DNA of 64,000 nucleotides, taken from the NCBI GenBank assembly GCA_900768995.1, contig CAAGEZ010000013.1, positions 38,409-102,408 on the forward strand. The letters run 5' to 3'. The translations under genes and the position numbers were made by a program. Origin of the DNA: Oscillospiraceae bacterium (GTDB taxonomy: Bacteria > Bacillota > Clostridia > Oscillospirales > Ruminococcaceae). Of the stretch, positions 35,228-43,899 are shown piece after piece. Under the pieces are notes generated by a model. It was not told the DNA's origin. It made no database searches and worked only from the letters and a program-made list of their open reading frames with translations. Each line of letters starts with the position of its first letter. The first letter of the stretch is position 1.

Positions 35228-37207
35228 ATGAAAATAAAGACTATCAAGAGGCGTATCATCGTTTCTACGCTGCTGATCGTTCTGATACCGCTGGTTATTC
35301 TCGGAACCTTCAGCTGCATTTCCACACAGTACACAACGCTGAAGCTGGCGACGGAAAATATGGTGAGCACGGCGGAGCTGGCAGGTCAGCGTGTTCAGTG
35401 GGAACTTGAAAGCTTTATTGTTTCCACTGAGGAAGTCGGCTGCAATGCTGAGCTTGCAAATGCGAACACCTCCGACAAGCGCAGGCAGGAAATTATTGAT
35501 ATGAAGGTGCTCCAGTACGGTATGGACAGAGGCTGCGTTATTAACAAGGACGGTCTCGGTTCCAACGGCATCGACTACAGCGACAGAGATTATTTCAAGA
35601 ATGCTATGAACGGCAGGACCACTGTTACTGAGCCTATGATCGCCAAGTCTACGGGCAAAATGTCGGTCATCGTTGCGGCTCCCCTGTGGGACAACGGCGT
35701 TGCGGGCAAAAAGGCTGTGGGCTGTGTTTACTTTGTTCCCCACGAGGAATTTCTCAACGACATCGTAAGAGACCTTAAAGTAAGCGAGAACAGCACTGCT
35801 TATATTCTTGGCAAGAGCGGCGTTGTTATTGCGGACAGTGATTCCAAGCTCGTTAAGGAGCAGAGAAGCTACATTGCCCTTGCAGAAGAGGAAAAAGGAT
35901 ACAAAGAGCTTGCAGGTGTTCATCAGAAGATGATCGCAGGCGAGGACGGCTCGGACACCATCAAGATAAATGGAAAGAGCACTCTTATCGGCCACGCTCC
36001 CATTGAAGGCACTGACGGCTGGTCTATTGCCGTGAGCGCTCCTTCTATGGATTACATTGAAAGCAGCGTCACCTTCATATTTATCACTATTGCCATCACT
36101 CTTATATGTTCGATAATATGCTCTGTAAATTCTGCTAAAATGGGCAGGCGCATCGGCGGCCCTGTGGCTCAGTGCACCGAGAGACTGAGGCTTCTTTCCG
36201 AGGGCGACCTTTCAAGCCCTGTCCCTAACATAAACACCAATGACGAGACCAAGATACTTGCTGAGGCTACGGAGCGTCTGGTGGGCGATATGAACAGCAT
36301 TATCGGAGATATCGGCAGAATGCTGAATTCTATGGCAAACGGCGATTTCAACGTAAGCTCCTCCTGCGGCGAGGACGTTTACAGGGGCGATTTCCACGTT
36401 CTTATCGAATCGGTGAGAGAGATAAATCACAAGCTGAGCAACACTCTTTCTCAGATAAACACCTCCGCAGATCAGGTATCCACAGGCTCCGATCAGGTTT
36501 CGGGCGGTGCTCAGAGCCTTTCTCAGGGTGCTACGGAGCAGGCTTCCTCCATTGAGGAGCTTACTTCAACTGTCCTTACCATTTCCGATAAAGTTAAAGA
36601 CACAGCTGAAAACTGTCAAAACGGCAAGGAGCTTACGGAGGAATCCGCAGGCTACATAAGCGAGGCTACCGAATGTATGGGCAGACTCACTGACGCTATG
36701 CACGACATTTCCGACGCTTCCAACGAGATAAGCAGGATAATCAAGGCTATTGAAGATATTGCGTTCCAGACAAATATTCTTGCTCTGAATGCTGCGGTTG
36801 AGGCAGCAAGAGCGGGCGATGCGGGCAAGGGCTTTGCTGTCGTTGCGGACGAGGTAAGAAACCTTGCGTCCAAGTCCTCCGAGGCTGCAAAGGAGACTAC
36901 AGTGCTCATCGAGCGTGCAATTGCGGCTGTTGAAAACGGCACTGGCATCACTGAACAGACTGCAAGAGCTGTTTCCGATGTGGCTGACCGCTCCGAAAAG
37001 GTCAGGGACATTGTGGCTCAGATCGCTGACGCAAGCACTGTTCAGTCGGATATGATCGCTCAGGTCACACAGGGTATGGAACAGATATCGGGCGTTGTTC
37101 AGACAAACTCCGCTACTGCTGAGGAAAGTGCTGCGGCTTCCGAGGAGCTTTCCGGTCAGGCTCTTATGCTCAAAAAGCTGGTGGGCGAATTCAAGCTCAG
37201 AGATTAA
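35228..37207 (+). CDS. Methyl-accepting chemotaxis protein with dCache-type sensor
   Basis: 659 residues. A transmembrane segment at about 12-32 is followed by an extracytoplasmic sensor (33-275) with a dCache-like pattern (GLGSNGIDYSDRDYFKNA, then PIMSVIVAAPLWDNG-like text) and a second transmembrane helix at about 280-300. A HAMP region (about 300-355) leads to the signalling domain, whose conserved hairpin tip is IAFQTNILALNAAVEAARAG. No flagellar genes are in the window, so the output could be motility or another response. AAAGGA lies about 11 bases before ATG. Confidence 0.95.
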   Translation: MKIKTIKRRIIVSTLLIVLIPLVILGTFSCISTQYTTLKLATENMVSTAELAGQRVQWELESFIVSTEEVGCNAELANANTSDKRRQEIIDMKVLQYGMDRGCVINKDGLGSNGIDYSDRDYFKNAMNGRTTVTEPMIAKSTGKMSVIVAAPLWDNGVAGKKAVGCVYFVPHEEFLNDIVRDLKVSENSTAYILGKSGVVIADSDSKLVKEQRSYIALAEEEKGYKELAGVHQKMIAGEDGSDTIKINGKSTLIGHAPIEGTDGWSIAVSAPSMDYIESSVTFIFITIAITLICSIICSVNSAKMGRRIGGPVAQCTERLRLLSEGDLSSPVPNINTNDETKILAEATERLVGDMNSIIGDIGRMLNSMANGDFNVSSSCGEDVYRGDFHVLIESVREINHKLSNTLSQINTSADQVSTGSDQVSGGAQSLSQGATEQASSIEELTSTVLTISDKVKDTAENCQNGKELTEESAGYISEATECMGRLTDAMHDISDASNEISRIIKAIEDIAFQTNILALNAAVEAARAGDAGKGFAVVADEVRNLASKSSEAAKETTVLIERAIAAVENGTGITEQTARAVSDVADRSEKVRDIVAQIADASTVQSDMIAQVTQGMEQISGVVQTNSATAEESAAASEELSGQALMLKKLVGEFKLRD

Positions 37208-37231
37208 GGACTTTATTTTGACAGATGGGTA

Positions 37232-37260
37232 TTGACATTTTGAGGAAATGGGTATATAAT
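37232..37260 (+). promoter_or_regulatory. Consensus promoter of a short RNA
   Basis: TTGACA 37232-37237, 17 bases, TATAAT 37255-37260, both perfect. The only thing downstream before a strong hairpin is about 65 bases of noncoding sequence. Confidence 0.85.
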
Positions 37261-37266
37261 TGAGAT

Positions 37267-37331
37267 ATGAAGAGATGAGTGCAAATTCGCACAAAACGAG
37301 CCCCTGAGAAATGGCAGTTTCTCAGGGGCTC
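37267..37331 (+). ncRNA. Candidate antisense antitoxin RNA
   Basis: A transcript of about 65 bases is expected between the promoter at 37232-37260 and the hairpin at 37298-37331. It includes a small GTGC/GCAC hairpin near 37280-37292. It converges with the minus-strand peptide gene at 37362-37445, with the two transcripts overlapping at the shared hairpin, the layout of Fst/par-type and TxpA/RatA-type type I systems. Confidence 0.55.
37298..37331. terminator. Shared terminator hairpin of the convergent pair
   Basis: A perfect 14-base inverted repeat, GAGCCCCTGAGAAA / TTTCTCAGGGGCTC, around a TGGCAG loop. The T-rich tail is better on the minus strand (CGTTTTGTG) than on the plus strand. It can also end the upstream chemotaxis gene transcript. 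Confidence 0.85.
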
Positions 37332-37361
37332 TTGCCGTTATTTATGAAGGCGGCTGCTGTC

Positions 37362-37445
37362 TTACTTATCGCCGTCAAGCCATTTGCATATGTAGTATGC
37401 TGCTACACTCGCCATTACGGACGATATGAAAGAAAATAAATACAA
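37362..37445 (-). CDS. 27-residue hydrophobic peptide, type I toxin-like
   Basis: TTG start at 37445, with AGGAGG ending 9 bases upstream. The peptide starts MYLFSFISSVMASVAA, continues YYICKWLDGDK and stops at TAA. It is a single hydrophobic helix with a short charged C-terminus (KWLDGDK), the design of membrane-acting type I toxins. Similar short peptides ending in ICKWLD occur in Firmicutes as far as I recall, but I cannot confirm the family. Its own promoter lies 46 bases upstream and a convergent promoter faces it. Confidence 0.6.
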   Translation of the reverse strand: MYLFSFISSVMASVAAYYICKWLDGDK

Positions 37446-37490
37446 TTCCGTGCACCTCCTTCCAGCCGGAAAGAGTCGACAGCCGTTGTT

Positions 37491-37519
37491 ATTATAACAT
37501 AATTGTATTTTTATGTTAA
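37491..37519 (-). promoter_or_regulatory. Promoter of the toxin-like peptide gene
   Basis: Minus strand TTAACA (37519-37514), 17 bases, TATAAT (37496-37491). Confidence 0.75.
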
Positions 37520-37584
37520 ATGTTATATAATTTTTTGCCTTACGTGATCTACGTAGGGCATTTTTATTAATTTTGCGCAAATCA

Positions 37585-37849
37585 GAACGTTTGTTTTTGT
37601 ATAATAGAACAAAGTTTCCGAAAATTTGCAAAAAAGGCTTGACTTTTAGGAACAGTTGTGCTATTATATAAACACATCAAACAGATGTTCCGAAAATGCA
37701 GGCTCTTTGGACGAGATGTTCCGATAATATTACTGCTGTATGGGATTTTTGCTGCTTTATAGCAGAACATAGGTTTTAATTTTATCAAAGGGACTTGGGA
37801 TTTTTGGAACAGAGATATTTTTTTAACCCATTATATCGAACATACGTTT
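37585..37849 (+). promoter_or_regulatory. Repeated operator-like elements ahead of the phage cluster
   Basis: Three copies of GAAC-N4-GTTT occur at 37585-37596, 37765-37776 and 37838-37849, close to the Gram-positive LexA box GAAC-N4-GTTC but with the last base T. Two direct repeats AGATGTTCCGAWAAT lie at 37683-37697 and 37714-37728. Together they suggest damage-inducible or phage-repressor control; the regulator is not in the window. Confidence 0.45.
37639..37667 (+). promoter_or_regulatory. Promoter of the phage-type cluster
   Basis: TTGACT 37639-37644, 17 bases, TATTAT 37662-37667; first gene starts about 200 bases downstream. Confidence 0.65.
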
Positions 37850-37867
37850 TAGAAAGGAGTGCTTGAA

Positions 37868-38065
37868 ATGATCATTCGTGAAAAATGTGTATGCCCTGTG
37901 TGCGGGGACGAGGTTTTGTCGGAAGAGGTTGGGAGATTTGATATGTGTCTTGACTGCTTCGCTGATTCAATTGCTTCGGAGGTTACGGAAAGCGTGCTTT
38001 TCGATTTTCTGAGAGAGTACGGCAGGGAGTTTCGGGATTTCATCAGGGACAATTACGAATACTGA
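37868..38065 (+). CDS. Small zinc-ribbon protein at the head of the phage cluster
   Basis: 65 residues from ATG 37868 with AAAGGAG 8 bases upstream. Two CxxC knuckles, CPVC (Cys9, Cys12) and CLDC (Cys27, Cys30), predict a zinc ribbon. The rest is acidic and helical (FLREYGREFRDFIRDNY). It ends 11 bases before the terminase small subunit gene. It might bind DNA or a packaging protein; I do not recognise the family. Confidence 0.65.
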   Translation: MIIREKCVCPVCGDEVLSEEVGRFDMCLDCFADSIASEVTESVLFDFLREYGREFRDFIRDNYEY

Positions 38066-38076
38066 GGTGACGGGGT

Positions 38077-38427
38077 ATGAGGAAGATCACAAAGAAGGCT
38101 GTGCTGAATGAGCTGGCGGCTATTGCGTTTTCCGATTTTTCCAAATTCGCCAAAATTGCTGTGGACGAAAAGGGTGAGCAGGTCATTATCCTCACCGACA
38201 CGGGGAAATTATCCGCTGACAGCAGAAGGGCTTTATGCTCAGTAAAGGCGGGCACTAAGGGAATTGAGATAAAGCTTTATGACAAGCTGAGGGCTTTGGA
38301 AATTTTAGGTCGGGTATGCGGCATTTACGGCGGAGAGGACGAGGACGAAAAGGCAGCTATTGCGGAGCTGAGGAGCTTATTTGAGGGGAGTGATGTGTTC
38401 GGTGAAGGAATTGTTTCTGACTCCTAA
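38077..38427 (+). CDS. Phage terminase small subunit
   Basis: 116 residues. The N-terminal KAVLNELAAIAFSDFSKF and the later IEIKLYDKLRALEILGRVCGIY are typical of the Terminase_2 small subunit, which recognises packaging sites. The usual N-terminal DNA-binding helix-turn-helix region is missing, so it is shorter than the common 150-180 residues. It overlaps the large subunit gene by about 35 bases. Confidence 0.8.
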   Translation: MRKITKKAVLNELAAIAFSDFSKFAKIAVDEKGEQVIILTDTGKLSADSRRALCSVKAGTKGIEIKLYDKLRALEILGRVCGIYGGEDEDEKAAIAELRSLFEGSDVFGEGIVSDS

Positions 38428-39649
38428 GCAGGAAGAAATTATGCGGGTATCCACCCACGAGCCGAAGAGGTGGAACATTTCGGTGGGGGCGGTGAGGTCG
38501 GGGAAAACCTATCTCGATTATTACCGCATTCCAAACAGGATACTGGCGGCTGACGGCAAGGGGGCTGTGGCACTGGTGGGCAACACCGAGGGCAGTGTGG
38601 CGAGAAACATTATTGACCCTATGCGGCAGATGTTCGGGGAAAAGCTGGTGGGCAGGGTAAAAAGCGGCGGCACGGTAAGGCTTTTCGGCAGGGACTGCTT
38701 CATTTTCGGGGCGTACCGCAGCGGGTGTGCGGACAAGATGCAGGGTCTGAGCCTTTCATACTGCTACGGTGACGAGCTGACAACGTGGAACGAGGACGTT
38801 TTTAAGATGATAATGTCGAGGCTTGACAGGCCGAATTCCATTTTTGACGGGAGCTGCAATCCTGCGTCACCAAATCACTGGCTGAAAAGGTTCATTGACG
38901 AGGGGGTGAAAAACGGGTCGGTGAGGGCTTCACATTTCACCATTGACGATAATCCGAAGCTGAATCCGTCCTTTGTGCGGACGCTGAAGCTGAATTATGC
39001 GGGAAGCGTTTATTATGACAGGTTTATCCTGGGAAAATGGGTAAGCGCTGAGGGGGTCATTTACAGAGACTTTGCGGATTCGACGGGTGACTTTATTCTC
39101 AAAAGGATAAACCCCGGTGACATCATTATGGCTGATGTGGGGGTGGACTTCGGCGGGAATGGTTCGGCTACGGCTTTCAATCTGACGGGGTACACGGCGG
39201 GGTACAAAAAAATAATCACCCTTGACGAATATTACAAAAAGGGAATTGTCTCCCCTGCTGAGCTGGAGAGGGATTTTGTGAGGTTTATCAGGAAATGTCT
39301 GAAAAGCTACCCTTGTCTGAGAGATGTTTACTGCGACAGTGCGGAACAGGTGCTCATAAGGGGACTTCAAAATGCGGCAAGGCGTGAACGGCTGCCTGTG
39401 GAGATACACAATGCGAGAAAGGGGGAGATCGGGCAGCGCATAAGGTTTTACACTTCTATGATGAGCTGCGGGCAGTACAAAATTGCTGCAAGGTGCGTGA
39501 ACACCATTAAGGCTTTCTCCGAGGCGGTATGGGAGCAGGGCGGCACGGACAGGCGGCTTGATGACGGGTCGGTGAATGTGGACAGCCTTGACGCACAGGA
39601 GTATTCCACGGAGAGGAGAATGAACGACATTCTCGGGGTTCAGAAATGA
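38393..39649 (+). CDS. Phage terminase large subunit
   Basis: About 418 residues. The ATPase motif ISVGAVRSGKTYLDYY is near residues 29-44, and Walker B-like LSYCYGDELTTW near 119-130. The nuclease domain begins at IIMADVGVDFGGNGSATAF near 243, with later acidic residues in VYCDSAEQ. It packages DNA into the procapsid. ATG 38393 is used; GTG 38402 has better spacing from GAGGGGAG. All motifs look intact, so this part of the cluster is not obviously decayed. Confidence 0.93.
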   Translation: MCSVKELFLTPKQEEIMRVSTHEPKRWNISVGAVRSGKTYLDYYRIPNRILAADGKGAVALVGNTEGSVARNIIDPMRQMFGEKLVGRVKSGGTVRLFGRDCFIFGAYRSGCADKMQGLSLSYCYGDELTTWNEDVFKMIMSRLDRPNSIFDGSCNPASPNHWLKRFIDEGVKNGSVRASHFTIDDNPKLNPSFVRTLKLNYAGSVYYDRFILGKWVSAEGVIYRDFADSTGDFILKRINPGDIIMADVGVDFGGNGSATAFNLTGYTAGYKKIITLDEYYKKGIVSPAELERDFVRFIRKCLKSYPCLRDVYCDSAEQVLIRGLQNAARRERLPVEIHNARKGEIGQRIRFYTSMMSCGQYKIAARCVNTIKAFSEAVWEQGGTDRRLDDGSVNVDSLDAQEYSTERRMNDILGVQK

Positions 39650-39662
39650 AAGGAGTGATGAA

Positions 39663-41060
39663 ATGGGCAGTATCATTTTCGGGGCGGCTAAGGCTTTCCC
39701 GCAGCTTAAAATTCCTATGGAGGAGGAGTTTTACAGAAATGTGATAGAGGTTTGCGGCAGTATTTACAGGGGTGAGCCGCCCTGGGGGTATGTGAAAAAG
39801 TCGGGGCTTTACGGCAAGGGTGAAAGGCGTATGGCACAGCTCGGTTGCGCAAAGGTTCTTTGCGACAGTCTTGCGGGGCTTACCTTTTCAAGTCAGGCAG
39901 ATATTTTCTGCGATGACAGGACTCAGCAGGATTATGCTATGAGGATACTCCAGGAAAACGGGTTCTGGGAAAAGGCTCCCTCGTTCTTTTCAAGGGCTTA
40001 TGCTTTAGGCGGCGGGGCGATGAAAATTTACATTGACGGCGGCAGGGTATGCATTGACTATATTTCCGCTGAGGACTTCATTCCCACGGGCAGCGGCAGA
40101 GGCGGCATTTCCGAGGGCGTTTTCGGCAGCAGGTTTTTGCGTGGGGGCAGGGAATTTATACTGTTTGAGCACCACGGCATCAATGGCGGGCACGTGGTTA
40201 TTGACAGAAAGCTTTATGAGGTCAGAAACGGGTCGATGTCTGCGGAGGTGCCTGTGGAGGAGGTCTTTGAGGGGCTTTCGGAGAGGGACGAATTTCCCGA
40301 AATGGACGTGCCGATGTTTGCGTATTTTCGTCCTGCGGGGGACAACAATCTGTCGGAGGGGTCGCTCCTTGGTCTAAGCTGCTTTGCAAACTGCACTGAC
40401 ACTCTCAAGGCGCTGGACATTGCTTTTGACAGCTTTTCTCGTGAATTTGTGCTGGGGCGCAAGAGGATAATTGTGCCAAGCTCCTGCATTCGGACGGTTG
40501 TTGACCCTGACACGGGCAGGATAAGCAGATATTTTGACGCTGATGACGAGGTGTATCAGGCACTCAAATGCGACGAGGACAGCGATTTGAAGATCACTGA
40601 CAACACCTGCGAGCTTCGTGTTTCCGAGCACGTTGAGGCTATCAATGCTCTGCTTGACATTCTCTGCTTCCAGTGCGGTCTTTCCTCGGGCACTCTTGCT
40701 TTCAACAGCTCAGGCGGCATTCGCACGGCTGCGGAAGTCAAGAGTATGGAAACGAGGACGGAAATTACGATGCAGAACAACCGTTGTCTTGCGGCGGAGC
40801 TTATCGAAAGCACGGTGAGATGCATTATACGCTGCGGTCAGATGTGCGGGGAGCTTCCTTTGGGGGAGGTGAATGTGAGGGTAAGCTTTTCGGACAGGCA
40901 GACGGTGGACAAAAGTGAGGTGATAGACAGGAACATAAGGCTTGTGGAGGCGGGTCTTATAAGCAGGGTATCGGCTGTTATGGCGGCTCTTGAATGCTCC
41001 GAGGAGGACGCTGTTAAGGAGCTGGAGAAAATCGAAAAGGAAAGGGGTATTGTAAAATGA
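39663..41060 (+). CDS. Phage portal protein (SPP1 gp6-like)
   Basis: 465 residues. Forms the dodecameric ring through which DNA enters the head. SPP1-type features include RNVIEVCGSIYRGEPPW near the start and the late stem/crown region SGGIRTAAEVKSMETRTEIT. AAAGGAG lies 9 bases before ATG. It overlaps the next gene by four bases (ATGA). Confidence 0.9.
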   Translation: MGSIIFGAAKAFPQLKIPMEEEFYRNVIEVCGSIYRGEPPWGYVKKSGLYGKGERRMAQLGCAKVLCDSLAGLTFSSQADIFCDDRTQQDYAMRILQENGFWEKAPSFFSRAYALGGGAMKIYIDGGRVCIDYISAEDFIPTGSGRGGISEGVFGSRFLRGGREFILFEHHGINGGHVVIDRKLYEVRNGSMSAEVPVEEVFEGLSERDEFPEMDVPMFAYFRPAGDNNLSEGSLLGLSCFANCTDTLKALDIAFDSFSREFVLGRKRIIVPSSCIRTVVDPDTGRISRYFDADDEVYQALKCDEDSDLKITDNTCELRVSEHVEAINALLDILCFQCGLSSGTLAFNSSGGIRTAAEVKSMETRTEITMQNNRCLAAELIESTVRCIIRCGQMCGELPLGEVNVRVSFSDRQTVDKSEVIDRNIRLVEAGLISRVSAVMAALECSEEDAVKELEKIEKERGIVK

Positions 41061-41455
41061 TTGATGAGATCATAACGGAGGAGGTTTCTGCCGAGGCGGT
41101 GGAAATTTCTGAGAACGAGGACATTGCTGCTCCCGATGACGGCGGCAATGATGAGTCAGATATTTCCCGTGAGGAGGAGCTTGAAAATGCTCTTGAGGCG
41201 GCAAGGAGCGAGAACGAATATCTGAAAGCCAAGTGCATTTGCGCTGAGATAGGCGTTCCAGGGGCTATGGCGGAGGATATCATATGTCTCGGAAGATTTT
41301 ACGCCGAGAAGAACGGTGTGGATTTTGAAGAGGCGGCAAGGGCGGCTTTTGCACGTATCTCTGCGGGGGGCAGGGGTATGACCACGGGAGTTAAGAGCGG
41401 CAGGCTCACTGATGACGGCTCTGCTCTGAGACGTGCTTTCGGGCTTAAGGGCTGA
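41057..41455 (+). CDS. Capsid scaffolding protein
   Basis: 132 residues, highly acidic N-terminus (IDEIITEEVSAEAVEISENE) and a central coiled-coil segment REEELENALEAARSENEYLK. Position between portal and capsid genes and composition fit a scaffold; sequence alone would not identify it. No protease gene is seen, as in phages with non-cleaved scaffolds. Confidence 0.7.
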   Translation: MIDEIITEEVSAEAVEISENEDIAAPDDGGNDESDISREEELENALEAARSENEYLKAKCICAEIGVPGAMAEDIICLGRFYAEKNGVDFEEAARAAFARISAGGRGMTTGVKSGRLTDDGSALRRAFGLKG

Positions 41456-41514
41456 ACACGCTGACATTATCGGTATCAAAAAATCAAACTTAAATTTATG
41501 GAGGATATGAAATT

Positions 41515-42385
41515 ATGAACGTTATTACACTTGCTAAGAAGTACGCAGCTCTCCTTGATGAGACTTACAGAGAAAATGCCAAGACTGCTGTGCTGGAGTC
41601 TGACCCTGCACTTGCAAGAGAGGGGGGCTAACGCCAATGAGCTTGTTATCCCCAAGCTCACTATGGACGGTCTTGCAAACTATTCGAGAAACAGCGGCTA
41701 TGTGAGCGGCGACGTGAGCCTTACCTGGGAGACTGTGAAGTTTTCCTATGAGAGAGGCAGAATGTTCTCGGTGGACGCTATGGACAATGAGGAGAGCCAG
41801 AGCATCGCTTTCGGCGCTCTTGCGGGGGAATTTGTGAGAACCAAGGCTGTTCCTGAGCTTGACGCTTTCAGATTTGCGGCTATTGCAGGCAGTGAGGGCA
41901 TTTCCAAGGCTGAGGGCAAGCTTGAAACCGGCGAGGCGGCTGCGGCGGCTGTGAGAAAGGCGGTTTCGGCTATGGACGCTGCGGAGGTTCCCTCTGAGGA
42001 CAGAGTGCTCTTTATCACCCCTGTGCTGAAGGGTATGATCGACGATATGGACACTACCAAGTCAAGAGCGGTTATGGCTTCCTTTACTGATGTGGTGGTT
42101 GTTCCTCAGTCAAGATTTTACTCTGCTGTGAAGCTGGCTGACGGCGTTACTGACGGCGAAGAGAGCGGCGGCTATTCCAAGGCGGCGGGCGCTAAGAACA
42201 TCAACTTTATGATAGTTCACAAGGGGGCTGTTATCCAGTTTACCAAGCACGCTCTGCCCAAGATCATCAATCCTGCCAACAATCCCGATGCGGACAGCTG
42301 GAAGTATGGTTACAGAAGCTACGGCATCTGTGCGGTTTATCCCAACAAGGCTGCAGGTGTTTACTGCCATACTGCGGCTGAGTGA
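41515..42385 (+). pseudogene. Major capsid protein, split by a +1 frameshift at a G6 tract
   Basis: ATG 41515 (GAGGA 9 bases upstream) reads MNVITLAKKYAALLDETYRE and on to LAREGG, then stops at TAA 41629. One base shift at the G6 run (41622-41627) continues as GANANELVIPKLTMDGLANY to 42385, and the joined product would be 289 residues, a normal size for this capsid type, with the typical FSVDAMDNEE and late PNKAAGVY stretches. Each part is otherwise intact. It may be a broken gene, a sequencing or assembly error in a homopolymer, or slippage-dependent expression. Confidence 0.8.
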
Positions 42386-42420
42386 TAAACAAAATTTCGG
42401 GGTGAAGGGAGGTGATGAGA

Positions 42421-42753
42421 ATGACATATCCCGATTACGGTTTTTACAGAGAGGTTTTCGGCGGCTCTGAGGAGGAAGAGGTCATTATGCCGTTTATCCG
42501 CAAGGGGGCGGATATTTTGGGCGGATATATCATAGACTGTGAGCTTTCGGACAATGATGAAACAGAGCTTTTCAGGGCGGTTTGCGCTCAGGGGGAATTT
42601 ATGGAGGAAAACGAGGGATTTTCTTCGGTGAAGCTGGGCGATATGACCGCAAGCTATGAGAAAAGAGGGGTCATTTGCCCGAGGGCGGCGGCTATCCTTG
42701 AAAAAGCGGGGCTTTTGTTCAGAGGGGTGACGGTGAGAAACGGAGGGGTGTAA
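42421..42753 (+). CDS. Head-tail connector-like protein
   Basis: 110 residues from ATG 42421, with GGGAGGTGA about 7 bases upstream. It follows the capsid gene directly, where phages encode the gp6/gp15-type connector, and is helical and acidic as those are. Sequence identity to a named family is not apparent to me. Stop is immediately followed by the next ATG. Confidence 0.6.
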   Translation: MTYPDYGFYREVFGGSEEEEVIMPFIRKGADILGGYIIDCELSDNDETELFRAVCAQGEFMEENEGFSSVKLGDMTASYEKRGVICPRAAAILEKAGLLFRGVTVRNGGV

Positions 42754-43107
42754 ATGATGCATCTGCCATACAGCTTACTTGACGGGGAATGTGTTCTGAG
42801 AAGCTATGGGGAGGCGGACATTTTCGGGGAACGGGTGGTCGTTTCCGAGACACGGCTCAGGCACATACACACGGAGCTTTACCGTGAGAGAAAAGCAGAC
42901 AGGAACGGTGAAAAGCTTATTTCAAAGGGGCGGCTGTTTTATGACTGCGGCAGGAGCGTTCCCGATGATGTGATGTTTTCATCGGGGGACGGCTGTTCGG
43001 TCATTGTCGGGAATGAAGAATTTCGGGTGACGGAGCTGAGATATCATTACGGCGGCGGCAGGCTGAGAATGATCGAGCTTGATCTGGAGGGAGGTGAAAG
43101 GGTCTGA
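42754..43107 (+). CDS. Minor capsid / head closure protein
   Basis: 117 residues. The pattern GERVVVSETRLRHIHTELYR...SKGRLFYDCGRSVPDD, with a beta-rich ending, resembles the Minor_capsid_1 head-closure family of Gram-positive phages. Second gene after the capsid, the expected place. GGAGGGGTGTAA precedes ATG. Confidence 0.65.
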   Translation: MMHLPYSLLDGECVLRSYGEADIFGERVVVSETRLRHIHTELYRERKADRNGEKLISKGRLFYDCGRSVPDDVMFSSGDGCSVIVGNEEFRVTELRYHYGGGRLRMIELDLEGGERV

Positions 43108-43133
43108 AAGAGATAAAAAGCGGCAATGAGCTT

Positions 43134-43460
43134 ATGGAAATTCTTTGCAGGGCGGCGGGCGTTTATGCTTACGGTGCGGGAAATGTGAGCATTATCCCGA
43201 AAAATGGCGGCGGTTTTGTGAGGAGCTATAGCGGCGGCATCGTAAAGCTCAAGGCGGTGATATCCGCTTCGGGCTTTGAGGGGAAAAAGGTGCTTACGGA
43301 AAGTGCTGACAGGGCGGCGGACAAGCTGATGATGTTCTCGGGCGAGGGCGTTATCAAGGTATGTTCACCATATCCCGCTGTTATTGCGGAGGCGGCTGAG
43401 AACGGCTTTGCAAGGGTCGAGAGGGATATTGAGATAATTTACAGAGGGGTGAGGGTATGA
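43134..43460 (+). CDS. Small phage structural protein, possibly tail completion
   Basis: 108 residues from ATG 43134, but the frame is open from 43098 and the strong site GGAGGGAGGTGA (43087-43097) points to CTG 43104, which overlaps the preceding stop (CTGA) and would add KEIKSGNEL. The protein is basic and beta-rich. I do not recognise a family; by position it would be a minor capsid or tail-terminator protein. Its end overlaps the next start by four bases. Confidence 0.6.
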   Translation: MEILCRAAGVYAYGAGNVSIIPKNGGGFVRSYSGGIVKLKAVISASGFEGKKVLTESADRAADKLMMFSGEGVIKVCSPYPAVIAEAAENGFARVERDIEIIYRGVRV

Positions 43461-43885
43461 CGGTTTCGGAGGCTGTGAATGCGCCTGATGAGGGCGGCTT
43501 TTATGATGAGCTGGGGTTTGTGCTGGGGATAGATATGTCGGAAAGCGGCGGTGCTGCGGCTGATGACTTCACGGCGGTGACGGAGGGCGTTTTTTCGGTA
43601 ATGGCTGATTTTTCGCCGAGAGTCGTTATACGTGACTATGTTGACGGGGACAGGGCTGTGCCTGTTTCCAAGAGGGGCAGCATTACGGTGAAATTTCTGC
43701 ATATTGCAGGGAACGCTGTGCAGGAGAAGATAATGCGGTGTGCTGAAAATGGTGTTCCTGTGAGATGTGTTTACACGGACGGGAGCAATACTGCTTTTGA
43801 GGGGGATATGCTCATAAGTCAGGCGGGCGATGTGCCCTCGGAGGTTTACGGGAGAACGGTTACGGCGGTTTTTACGGTATGCTAA
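43457..43885 (+). CDS. Phage structural protein, possibly tail terminator or tube related
   Basis: 142 residues, acidic, predominantly beta in appearance (RGSITVKFLHIAGN; VRCVYTDGSN; YGRTVTAVFTVC). No family recognised. Position after the head genes and translational overlap with the preceding gene support a virion role. Confidence 0.5.
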   Translation: MTVSEAVNAPDEGGFYDELGFVLGIDMSESGGAAADDFTAVTEGVFSVMADFSPRVVIRDYVDGDRAVPVSKRGSITVKFLHIAGNAVQEKIMRCAENGVPVRCVYTDGSNTAFEGDMLISQAGDVPSEVYGRTVTAVFTVC

Positions 43886-43899
43886 GGGAGTGAGAATTT

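Larger units (their letters stand above)
37446..37867. other. Gene-free regulatory stretch between peptide gene and phage cluster
   Basis: 422 bases without a convincing gene. It holds the toxin-like gene promoter, a TACGTGATCTACGTA inverted repeat at 37542-37556, three GAAC-N4-GTTT elements, two ATGTTCCGA direct repeats and the promoter of the phage cluster. Confidence 0.6.
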
